Below, piece by piece: positions 6,604 through 13,388 of a stretch of DNA of 15,602 nt; positions within the stretch are counted from its first letter, which is position 1, and each line of letters begins with the position of its first letter. Below the pieces are notes generated by a model. That model was given only the letters and a program-made list of their open reading frames with translations, was not told where the DNA came from and did not search any database. This stretch comes from an uncultured Solobacterium sp. (GTDB taxonomy: Bacteria > Bacillota_I > Bacilli_A > Erysipelotrichales > Erysipelotrichaceae), in NCBI GenBank assembly GCA_905235315.1, contig CAJOLG010000027.1, forward strand, positions 1-15,602, given 5' to 3'. Position numbers and translations under genes: made by a program.

Positions 6604-7320
6604 ATGGAAATCGGTATCATTGAAGCTCCTACCGTTAAGGAACTGTTTATTCAAAAAATCGCCGGCATGATCATCAACGGGGAACTGCAGCCCGGTGAGA
6701 AACTTCCCAGCGAGCGGGAACTGGCATCACAGGCACGAATCTCCAAGTCTGCGGTGCATTTTGCGATGGCGGAGCTCGAACGGCTCGGCTTTGTGGAGAC
6801 AAGCGCACGGCACGGTACCTTTGTCAGCGATTATGCAAAACGCGGTACGATCGAAACCCTGAATCTTCTGGTAAGTTACAGCAGCGACAGTTTTCTCGAC
6901 CGCAGGCACATGGAAGATATGCTGGAGATGCGGACCGCAATCGAAGGCAAGGCACTGGAGGTTCTTGCCGAAACACTGACGCCGGAATCCCTGAAGGTGC
7001 TGGAAGAGGATGTCGCCGCAAGCGAAGCGATCGCCCGGGAAGCAGGGGATATCCATTCGCTGGCCGTTAGCTTCTTTGAATTTCACCATGACATCTGCTT
7101 TGTCTCGGGCAACTTTATTCTCCCCCTGCTGTTCAACTCCTTCCGGGTTGTGACCCTCGCCTATTGGGAACACGCCATCCGGCTGCTTGGCAAAGACACC
7201 TGCATCAAACTGATGAAGGATCTGCTTGAACTGATCCGAAAGCAGGACGCAGAAGGCGCTGTCGCCTTCCTGAAGGAAGAATTCGACATGTATCTGAACC
7301 TCACGGAAGCGCGGCGCTGA
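6604..7320 (+). CDS. FadR-like GntR-family transcriptional regulator
   Basis: The protein has 238 residues. The N-terminal GntR winged helix spans about 10-75: LQPGEKLPSERELA, then a recognition helix at about ISKSAVHFAMAELERLGF, and HGTFV in the wing. The all-helical FCD/FadR-type C-terminus (about 83-230) contains ETLNLL at 84-89 and a HHDICFVSGNFI stretch (161-172) resembling E. coli FadR's SGN region. It lacks the complete set of His ligands seen in metal-binding FCD regulators, which favours an acyl-type effector. I chose the ATG at 6604 because GAGGTGG precedes it. An in-frame ATG at 6577 would start inside the operator and has no Shine-Dalgarno. It is divergent from the CrtI-like operon, and four matching operators in the window point to it as their binder. 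The acyl-CoA or fatty acid ligand is inferred. Confidence 0.88.
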   Translation: MEIGIIEAPTVKELFIQKIAGMIINGELQPGEKLPSERELASQARISKSAVHFAMAELERLGFVETSARHGTFVSDYAKRGTIETLNLLVSYSSDSFLDRRHMEDMLEMRTAIEGKALEVLAETLTPESLKVLEEDVAASEAIAREAGDIHSLAVSFFEFHHDICFVSGNFILPLLFNSFRVVTLAYWEHAIRLLGKDTCIKLMKDLLELIRKQDAEGAVAFLKEEFDMYLNLTEARR

Positions 7321-7342
7321 GTCCTGCGCATCAATCCGAATG

Positions 7343-7386
7343 AAAAGGGAACCCTGTCCGAAACAGCTGACAGAATTCCCTGTTTT
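7343..7386. terminator. Bidirectional terminator between convergent regulator and citrate synthase genes
   Basis: AGGGAA (7346-7351) pairs with TTCCCT (7376-7381), and inner CTGTC (7354-7358) pairs with GACAG (7369-7373). Short T-rich tracts follow on both strands (TGTTTTC on plus, CCTTTTC on minus). The structure is imperfect but sits in the 65-base gap between two convergent stops. Confidence 0.6.
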
Positions 7387-8735
7387 CAATCTCTCTGATC
7401 GAACGGAATGAACTCGCGGTCCTCCGCTACACTTCGGTAGGCAGGCCGGATGATCTTGTCCATCGTCACCAGCTCTTCGAGGCGGTGTGCGCTCCATCCG
7501 ACGATACGGGCAATCGCAAAGAGCGGGGTAAACAGCTCCCGCGGAATGCCGAGCATCTCATACACAAAGCCGCTGTAGAAGTCGACATTCGGGCATACAC
7601 CCTTGTAGATCTTCCGCTCTTCCGCAATGACCTGCGGCGCCGTGATTTCGACGTTGCGGTACAGCGCAAGGTCATCGGTCCGCCCCTTTGCGGCAGCGAG
7701 AGGCTCCACAAAGCGTTTCAGAATCACTTCCCGCGGATCCGACAGGGAATAGACCGCATGTCCCATACCGTAGACCAAACCCTTGTGGTCATACGCTTCT
7801 TTGCGGACGATCTTGCGGACATACTCCGCAACTTCATCCCGGTCATTGTAGTCCGAGATGTGTTCCCGGATGTCATCCATCATCCGCATGACCTGCAGAT
7901 TCGCACCGCCGTGCTTGTTTCCCTTGAGCGAAGACATGGCTGCCGCGATCGCCGAATAGGTATCGGTTCCGGCAGATGTAACGACCCGGGTGGTGAAGGT
8001 GGAGTTGTTTCCTCCGCCGTGCTCCATATGCAGAAGAAGTGCCGCATCAAGCGCCTTCGCCTCGAGCTCGGTATACTTCATATCGGGCCGCAGCATGCGC
8101 AGGAAGTTTTCCGGGGTGGTCAGCGAAGGATCCGCCCGGTGAATATACATACTGTTATCCAGATCGTAATGATTATGCGCATGGTAGGCATAGACCGCCA
8201 GCATCGGGAATACCGCAATCAGCATCATGCTCTGGCGAAGTACATTCGGCACCGAGAGATCATCCTTGCGGTCGTCATACGATGCCAGGGTCAGAATACT
8301 CCGGGTCATCGAGTTCATGATGTCCTCGCTCGGCGCTTTCATGATGACATCCCGCGTGAAGTTGGTCGGCAGCTGCATCAATTCCGCGATGACTCCCTTG
8401 TATCGGGTCAGTTCTTTTTCGGAAGGCAGATCTCCGAACAGAAGCAGATACGCCGCCTCATCATAGATTAACCGTTTGCCTGCCGCATCCTGCACAATAT
8501 CGAAAATGTTATATCCGCGATAGCGGAGTTCTCCGTCACAGGGGGTCTTTACCCCATCCACCATCTTGAAGGAGCGGATGGTCGACACATGCGTAAGTCC
8601 GGTAAGGACACCGGCTCCGGTTTCGTCACGCAGTCCTTTTTTGACACCATATTCATCAAACAGCTCCTTACTGACTTCATCATTTTTGATCAGAAGCTGT
8701 GCCTGTTTATCCATATAAGCGTTGGGAATATTCAT
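7386..8735 (-). CDS. gltA: Citrate synthase
   Basis: This 449-residue protein of the hexameric/dimeric Si-citrate synthase family condenses oxaloacetate and acetyl-CoA. The catalytic trio is visible: H275 in NKHGGAN, H326 in GMGHAVYS and D385 in NVDFYSG. The conserved HMEHGGGNNSTF is at 236-247. The N-terminus is somewhat longer than in compact Gram-positive CitZ/CitA. The ATG at 8735 has AAAGGA nine bases upstream. It is monocistronic, flanked by terminators, and has its own promoter overlapping a dyad. A 2-methylcitrate synthase activity cannot be excluded by sequence. No other TCA enzyme is in the window, so a biosynthetic role toward glutamate is a reasonable guess. It carries no FadR-type operator. 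Confidence 0.95.
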   Translation of the reverse strand: MNIPNAYMDKQAQLLIKNDEVSKELFDEYGVKKGLRDETGAGVLTGLTHVSTIRSFKMVDGVKTPCDGELRYRGYNIFDIVQDAAGKRLIYDEAAYLLLFGDLPSEKELTRYKGVIAELMQLPTNFTRDVIMKAPSEDIMNSMTRSILTLASYDDRKDDLSVPNVLRQSMMLIAVFPMLAVYAYHAHNHYDLDNSMYIHRADPSLTTPENFLRMLRPDMKYTELEAKALDAALLLHMEHGGGNNSTFTTRVVTSAGTDTYSAIAAAMSSLKGNKHGGANLQVMRMMDDIREHISDYNDRDEVAEYVRKIVRKEAYDHKGLVYGMGHAVYSLSDPREVILKRFVEPLAAAKGRTDDLALYRNVEITAPQVIAEERKIYKGVCPNVDFYSGFVYEMLGIPRELFTPLFAIARIVGWSAHRLEELVTMDKIIRPAYRSVAEDREFIPFDQRD

Positions 8736-8767
8736 TCAATCTGTCCTTTCTTCATGGAAAAATGAAA

Positions 8768-8796
8768 AATATATTGCTAATTTTCGCACTTTGAAA
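8768..8796 (-). promoter_or_regulatory. Promoter of citrate synthase
   Basis: On the minus strand TTTCAA (8796-8791) and TATATT (8773-8768) are 17 bases apart. The region is strongly AT-rich compared with its surroundings. The -35 is one end of a perfect-arm dyad. Confidence 0.5.
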
Positions 8797-8807
8797 AATT
8801 TTTTCAA
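8791..8807. promoter_or_regulatory. Dyad TTGAAAAA-N-TTTTTCAA overlapping the citrate synthase -35
   Basis: This dyad has 8-bp perfect arms around a single central base. Its position over the -35 element is where a repressor would act. The regulator is unknown; it does not match TGGTNNNACCA. Confidence 0.45.
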
Positions 8808-8861
8808 TGTTTCAGACCGTAATTTCGTATATTTTTCACATTATTTTCAACGGCAGAGCGC

Positions 8862-8895
8862 AAAAAAAGAGGGGTCCCTCAGCGGGGGATCCCTC
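8862..8895 (-). terminator. Intrinsic terminator after the fatty acid isomerase gene
   Basis: On the minus strand GAGGGATCCC (8895-8886) pairs with GGGACCCCTC (8878-8869) with one mismatch, followed by seven T residues. It starts 30 bases after the stop of the isomerase gene. Confidence 0.85.
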
Positions 8896-8924
8896 CTGGT
8901 TTTCGCAATGAAATTCTCTGCGTA

Positions 8925-10280
8925 TCAGAAGAAGCGTTCCACCAGTTCTCTGGAGTATTCTGCGGTTTCGTCCATGTCACCGAACGACATGATTTCACCG
9001 GCATAGTAGGTGTCATACTTGCCCTGCATCGCTTCGACATCGTCATACCAGCCTGCCGCATAATCCTCGGAGAATACATGCGGGAAGTAGTACCAGCTCT
9101 GCTCATTGACAACCTTGGAAGCAGGATTCTTCATGATCTTCAGATCTTCAAGAACGGTTTCCCTGCATTCCTCATACGGGATCTCCGCACTGTTCCTGTG
9201 CTTGCGGAGGGCGTAGGTTGTGATGACCTGGTTCTTTGTGTCTCTCCATCTTCTGTAGTAAACCATCAGATGGCCGAGCCGTTCCGGCGTCATGTTGTCG
9301 AATACATAGTAGGAGATTTCCGGATGATCTTCCGGTTTGGTCTCAACAGCCAGAACGTCATAGCGCTCGTAATCGATTTTGGCGAAGTGCGCCGCCTCAT
9401 CCTCACGCGCATCGGCATAATCCGGGAAGTACTGCAGCGGAGCAGTAACGATCAGCTTGTCATATTCTTCCACGGTGCCGTTAACGGTGACATAGACTTT
9501 TCCGTCTTTCCGTTCCACCTTTGTAATGTCGCTGTTGAGCCGTGCGCTGTTCTTCAGCTTCTCATTCAGGCTTTCCCAGATGAACTGTGTTCCGTTCTTC
9601 CATGTCCAGAGATTGATGCGCACAAAGTTCATGCAGGTCTGGAAGTCCAGATACTTCAGGACATAGGCAGCCGGAATTTCATCAAAGTAACCGTAGCCGA
9701 AAGAAGTGAACGGGCCGATCCAGATATCCTGGGTCAGTTCCACGTTGTTCAGTTCACACCAGTCTTTAAACGGCATCGTGAGATCCTTCAGATTCTCGTT
9801 GGTTCCGCTGACAGGCTCGCGTTCCGGTGTAGCCGCAAAGCCGTCATACCGTCCCTGGGCAACTCCGCGGTGTCCGTTAACATCGTATCCCTTGTACTTT
9901 GTCTCCAGGATACGGCCGAGTTCCGTGACCTGTTTCTTCATCTTCATAAGACGCGGGATCTTCAGAATGTTCTTTTTCGGCTCAAACGGTTCAATTACAT
10001 TGCCGTTGCGGTCTTTGTAGTTCCGGTTCAGCTGCGGGCCGTCATGCGTGATGCCGCAGAATTCCTCAACATCGTGAATCGCATAGTAAGAGGGAACGCC
10101 CATGATTGCGCCCATTTCATAACGTCTGCCATTATAGTAGGGACTGTGGCATTTTCCGCCGACATGATCATTCCGCTCAAGAATGGTGTAGTTCTCATAC
10201 CCCTTCTGTTCAAGGTACATGCCTGCAGAAAGTCCGGCGGGGCCTCCGCCGATGATGCAGATTTTCGTATTCTTATCCAT
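8925..10280 (-). CDS. FAD-dependent polyunsaturated fatty acid (linoleate) isomerase homologue
   Basis: This 451-residue flavoprotein is of the amine-oxidase/PAI fold. The N-terminal dinucleotide motif is GGGPAGLSAGMYLEQKGY (11-28), with E35 for ribose and DHVGGKCHSP (38-47). RRYEMGAIMGVPSY (52-65), FGYGYFDEIPAAYVLKYLDF (194-213), RLGHLMVYYRRW (334-345), WYYFPHVFSEDY (396-407) and YYAGEIMSFGDMDE (425-438) follow. As I recall the Cutibacterium acnes linoleate isomerase (424 residues), these blocks match closely and in the same order. That enzyme shifts a double bond of free linoleic acid to give trans-10,cis-12 conjugated linoleic acid, using FAD without net redox change. An extra stretch near residues 138-160 is absent from the enzyme I remember. 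GGAGG lies six bases before the ATG at 10280; another in-frame ATG at 10283 is only three bases away. It is monocistronic and divergent from the large oxidoreductase. Confidence 0.85.
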   Translation of the reverse strand: MDKNTKICIIGGGPAGLSAGMYLEQKGYENYTILERNDHVGGKCHSPYYNGRRYEMGAIMGVPSYYAIHDVEEFCGITHDGPQLNRNYKDRNGNVIEPFEPKKNILKIPRLMKMKKQVTELGRILETKYKGYDVNGHRGVAQGRYDGFAATPEREPVSGTNENLKDLTMPFKDWCELNNVELTQDIWIGPFTSFGYGYFDEIPAAYVLKYLDFQTCMNFVRINLWTWKNGTQFIWESLNEKLKNSARLNSDITKVERKDGKVYVTVNGTVEEYDKLIVTAPLQYFPDYADAREDEAAHFAKIDYERYDVLAVETKPEDHPEISYYVFDNMTPERLGHLMVYYRRWRDTKNQVITTYALRKHRNSAEIPYEECRETVLEDLKIMKNPASKVVNEQSWYYFPHVFSEDYAAGWYDDVEAMQGKYDTYYAGEIMSFGDMDETAEYSRELVERFF

Positions 10281-10312
10281 CATTATCCTCCGATAGATTA
10301 ATTCTTGATTTT

Positions 10313-10341
10313 ATTATAGTTCGCAGGTCGGGTTTGTTGAA
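10313..10341 (-). promoter_or_regulatory. Promoter of the fatty acid isomerase gene
   Basis: On the minus strand a perfect TATAAT (10318-10313) lies 17 bases from a weak -35, TTCAAC (10341-10336). The weak -35 and the operator about 50 bases upstream (10367-10377) leave room for activation or looping. Confidence 0.6.
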
Positions 10342-10366
10342 CAGAAAAAAATCGGATTTAAGCTTG

Positions 10367-10377
10367 TGGTCAAACCA
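10367..10377. promoter_or_regulatory. FadR-type operator 3 (TGGTCAAACCA)
   Basis: This is a perfect TGGTNNNACCA palindrome in the divergent region between the isomerase and the 938-residue oxidoreductase. It is followed by a direct echo of the half site, ACCAGTTACCAGTT (10375-10387). It lies upstream of the isomerase promoter rather than over its start. Confidence 0.7.
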
Positions 10378-10393
10378 GTTACCAGTTTGATGC

Positions 10394-10410
10394 AGGGTTC
10401 GTTAAACCCT
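10394..10410. repeat. Inverted repeat AGGGTT-N5-AACCCT
   Basis: Six-bp perfect arms flank CGTTA, midway between operators 3 and 4. It resembles a degenerate relative of the TGGTTAAACCA operator (GGGTT...AACCC) but lacks the TGGT/ACCA core. Confidence 0.4.
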
Positions 10411-10430
10411 TTATCCCCTCCGGCTCAAGG

Positions 10431-10460
10431 TTGACGGTAAATCTTTTCCTTCCCTATAAT
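10431..10460 (+). promoter_or_regulatory. Strong promoter of the 938-residue oxidoreductase gene
   Basis: TTGACG (10431-10436) and TATAAT (10455-10460) are 18 bases apart, close to the sigma-A consensus. Transcription should start near 10467, inside operator 4, giving a leader of about 85 bases. Confidence 0.75.
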
Positions 10461-10465
10461 TTAGT

Positions 10466-10476
10466 TGGTTAAACCA
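10466..10476. promoter_or_regulatory. FadR-type operator 4 (TGGTTAAACCA)
   Basis: This is a perfect palindrome starting exactly five bases after TATAAT. It has the same 11-base sequence and the same spacing as at the CrtI-like operon on the other strand. It covers the expected transcription start and should act as a repressor site. Confidence 0.8.
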
Positions 10477-10482
10477 CGGCTT

Positions 10483-10516
10483 CAGGCCTGCCCGGTGCGG
10501 TTTCCGCACCTGCCTG
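10483..10516 (+). repeat. Hairpin in the 5' leader of the large oxidoreductase gene
   Basis: A perfect GGTGCGG/CCGCACC stem with a TTT loop (10494-10510) is extended by an outer CAGGC/GCCTG pair (10483-10487 with 10512-10516). No adequate T-run follows, so it is not an obvious terminator. An mRNA-stabilising or attenuating role is possible. Confidence 0.45.
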
Positions 10517-10552
10517 TAAGCGTTTTCAGCAAACCTCAGAAGGAGAAGAACC

Positions 10553-13369
10553 ATGCCAAGAGAAGTGAATCCCCGCATTCATGTCAATGAACGCGATTTT
10601 CCGCAGGAAGACTATCACTGCGATGATCCCGAGAAGAAAGAGCTTGTGATCCGGCTTGCGCAGATGATCACAGACAATATCCCGCGCAAACTGCCCGGCG
10701 GCATGCATGAGAATCATATGGATTTCTGGATTCTCGACCGCCTCTTAACAAAAGAAGAAATAAAATTCATGATCAGCTTCCGGAAACGCCGGGTCGGACG
10801 GACAACGAAAGAACTCGCCGCCTGGAACAACATGAGCGAAGAGGAAGCACAGAAGATCATCAACCATCTTCTCTGGATCGGAATCATTGAACAGAACCGC
10901 GACAACGCGGATCACCATATTCAGTACATGATTCCCAAGTGGGTTGTCGGAAGCGGCGAATACATGGTGGAACATCCCACCCTGCCCGATCTGCATCCGG
11001 AAGTGGCAACCATGTTCAACCTCGCGCCTCAGGAACCGCTGGAACTCGCCGCAAAGCTTGTGCCTCCCGGCGGAGCCGGCATCGGAATGCATGTCATCCC
11101 GGTGGAAAAGGCAATCGAAGCGGAAAGCCAGTCGGTATCGGTTGAGCACCTGTCCCACTGGCTTGAGAAGTATGACACCTTCTGCAGTATGGTATGCGCC
11201 TGCCGCAAGGCACAGCGGATCCGCGGGGAAGGTGTCGGCGACATCGAAGGCCATATGTGCATCGGCGTCGGCGACATCGCCGAATTCCTTGTCACCTCCG
11301 GCAAGGATGCCCGGTACATCACCCGGGAAGAAGCGATGGACATCATCCTGCGGGCGGAACGCAAGGGATATGTACATCAGATTACAAACCTGGACGGCCC
11401 TGACCGCATCGTCGGCATCTGCAACTGCTCGGCAGGAAGCTGTTACGGTCTGCGTACGAGCCAGCTGTTCAACACCCCGAACATGAGCCGCAGCGCCTAT
11501 CGTGCCCACGTTGACGCGGAAAAGTGCACCGCCTGCGGGAAGTGCGTGGAAGTCTGCCCGGCCGGTGCCGCAAAACTCGGCCAGAAGCTCTGCCGCAAAG
11601 ACGGCTCCAAGGTCATGTATCCCATGCATGATCTTCCGGATGACAATGTCTGGGGCGAAGACAGGTGGGATCCGGATTACCGCGATCATAATAAGATCAA
11701 CTGCTATGACACCGGCACTTCCCCCTGCAAGACCGCATGTCCCGCTCATATCGCCGTGCAGGGTTACATCCGCATGGCGGCCGAAGGACGTTATGAGGAT
11801 GCGGTGAAGCTGATCCGTCAGGACAACCCCTTCCCTGCGGTCTGCGGCGCGGTCTGTAACCGCCGCTGTGAAGACCGCTGCACACGCGGTACGATTGACA
11901 AACCGGTTGCGATCGATGAGATCAAGAAGTTCCTCTGTCAGTATGAGGTGGAGCATCCGGATCGGTTCATTCCTGTCTGCGACAACGATGAAGGAAAACA
12001 GTGGGATGACTTCAAGATTGCGGTCATCGGCTCAGGCCCTGCCGGTCTCTCCGCCGCCTATTGGCTGCGCAGTCAGGGGTATCCGGTAACCGTATTTGAA
12101 AAAGAAAGCCGGCCCGGCGGGATGCTGGTGAACGGCATTCCGAACTTCCGTCTGGAAAAGGATATTCTGAGCGCAGAAATCTCCATTATTCAGCAGATGG
12201 GCGCAGAGATCCGCTGCGGCGTGGAGGTCGGGAAAGATCTCACGATTGAAGATCTCCGCAGCGAAGGATACAAAGCATTCTATCTCGCGATTGGCCTGCA
12301 GGGCGGCCGAAAGGCCGGCGTCCCGGGCGAAGACGGCGAGGGAGTCGAAAGCGGGGTCTCCTTCCTCCGCAGGATCAACCAGGATCCATCCGTTCGTCTG
12401 AACGGCGATACCGTCGTTGTGGGCGGTGGGAATGTTGCGGCAGATGTCGCACGGACCGCCCTGCGTGCAGGGGAAGGCAAAGTGTATATGGTCTCCCTGG
12501 AACAGCGGGCGGAAATGCCGGCAGCGAAGGAGGAGATCGAAGACGCTGAAACAGAAGGCATCACCATTGTCAACGGCTACGGTCCGAAGGAAATCATCCG
12601 GAATGCGGAAGGAAACGTGACTGCGATCATCTTCAAAAAGTGCACTGCCGTCTTTGATGAAGAGCACCGGTTCAACCCGCAGTATGACGAAACCGAAGAT
12701 CTTCGGATCGACTGTTCCAACGTTCTGATGTCGATCGGACAGTGTGCGGAATGGGGTGATCTGCTTAAGGGTACCGCAGTGAAACTCAATCCGAACGGCA
12801 CTGCCGCCGCAGATAAAATCACGTACCAGACGGATGAGCCGGACATCTTTGTCGGCGGTGACATCTATCACGGAGCCCGCTTCGCGATCGATGCGATTGC
12901 CGAAGGCAAACAGGGAATGGTCTCCATCAACCGTTATGTCCATGAAGGCCAGTCGCTTACGATCGGCCGCGATCTCAGGGAATTCATCGAACTTGACCGG
13001 GATGATATCCGGATCGAATCGTTTGACAGCGCCGACCGCCAGCGCCCGGGATTCCATCCGGGAGATGCGAAGACAACCTTCCGCGATCTGCGTGCTCCGT
13101 TCACCGAAGAACAGGTCCGCACGGAAGCGAACCGCTGTCTGAAATGCGGCGCCACTACGGTAGACCTCAACCAGTGCATCGGGTGCGGTCTCTGCACCAC
13201 CCGCTGTAATTTCGATGCGATTCACCTGCAGCGCGATATCCCGCACGCCGCAGACATGCATACCGCCGAAGAAATGATGAAGTGTGTCGGCCCGTATGCC
13301 GTAAAGCGCGGAATCAAAATCCTGAAGAAAAAGATCACCGGCAAGTCGGATTATCCGACCGAACAGTGA
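10553..13369 (+). CDS. Multidomain Fe-S/FAD pyridine-nucleotide oxidoreductase (GltD-like core, ferredoxin modules)
   Basis: The protein has 938 residues. Residues 1-130 are helical, resembling a winged helix, without a recognised motif. Residues 205-300 hold an unusual Cys set (C211, C215, C217, C236, C290, C292, C297). A 4Fe-4S motif CTACGKCVEVCP lies at 325-336. The GltD-type Fe-S helical domain follows (C392, C396, C431, C435, C439, C443), then the FAD motif VIGSGPAGLSAAYWL (491-505) and the NAD(P) motif VVVGGGNVAADVA (621-633), with VGGDIYHGARFAIDAIAEGK near 767-786. The C-terminal ferredoxin part has C862, C865 and CIGCGLCTTRC (875-885). GltD-like proteins move electrons between NAD(P)H and ferredoxin-type or substrate sites. 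No GltA/GltB subunit accompanies it. AAGGAG precedes the ATG by seven bases. It shares its operator with the CrtI-like operon, so I infer that it supplies or bifurcates electrons for that pathway. Confidence 0.88.
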   Translation: MPREVNPRIHVNERDFPQEDYHCDDPEKKELVIRLAQMITDNIPRKLPGGMHENHMDFWILDRLLTKEEIKFMISFRKRRVGRTTKELAAWNNMSEEEAQKIINHLLWIGIIEQNRDNADHHIQYMIPKWVVGSGEYMVEHPTLPDLHPEVATMFNLAPQEPLELAAKLVPPGGAGIGMHVIPVEKAIEAESQSVSVEHLSHWLEKYDTFCSMVCACRKAQRIRGEGVGDIEGHMCIGVGDIAEFLVTSGKDARYITREEAMDIILRAERKGYVHQITNLDGPDRIVGICNCSAGSCYGLRTSQLFNTPNMSRSAYRAHVDAEKCTACGKCVEVCPAGAAKLGQKLCRKDGSKVMYPMHDLPDDNVWGEDRWDPDYRDHNKINCYDTGTSPCKTACPAHIAVQGYIRMAAEGRYEDAVKLIRQDNPFPAVCGAVCNRRCEDRCTRGTIDKPVAIDEIKKFLCQYEVEHPDRFIPVCDNDEGKQWDDFKIAVIGSGPAGLSAAYWLRSQGYPVTVFEKESRPGGMLVNGIPNFRLEKDILSAEISIIQQMGAEIRCGVEVGKDLTIEDLRSEGYKAFYLAIGLQGGRKAGVPGEDGEGVESGVSFLRRINQDPSVRLNGDTVVVGGGNVAADVARTALRAGEGKVYMVSLEQRAEMPAAKEEIEDAETEGITIVNGYGPKEIIRNAEGNVTAIIFKKCTAVFDEEHRFNPQYDETEDLRIDCSNVLMSIGQCAEWGDLLKGTAVKLNPNGTAAADKITYQTDEPDIFVGGDIYHGARFAIDAIAEGKQGMVSINRYVHEGQSLTIGRDLREFIELDRDDIRIESFDSADRQRPGFHPGDAKTTFRDLRAPFTEEQVRTEANRCLKCGATTVDLNQCIGCGLCTTRCNFDAIHLQRDIPHAADMHTAEEMMKCVGPYAVKRGIKILKKKITGKSDYPTEQ

Positions 13370-13388
13370 TCCGCACAATGTTATCAAT

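Noticed and set aside
9078..10301. 407-codon open frame on the plus strand opposite the fatty acid isomerase
   Set aside because: It is antisense to a gene with clear family motifs, has no recognisable domain and no convincing ribosome binding site. The codon pattern of the minus-strand gene explains the openness.
10745..11956. 403-codon open frame on the minus strand opposite the N-terminal half of the large oxidoreductase
   Set aside because: It is the shadow of a real gene in a GC-rich region. No motif, promoter or Shine-Dalgarno supports it.
12032..13387. 451-codon open frame on the minus strand opposite the C-terminal half of the large oxidoreductase
   Set aside because: The plus strand encodes FAD, NAD(P) and Fe-S motifs through the whole stretch. 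The antisense frame shows no family features and runs through the terminator-side spacer.
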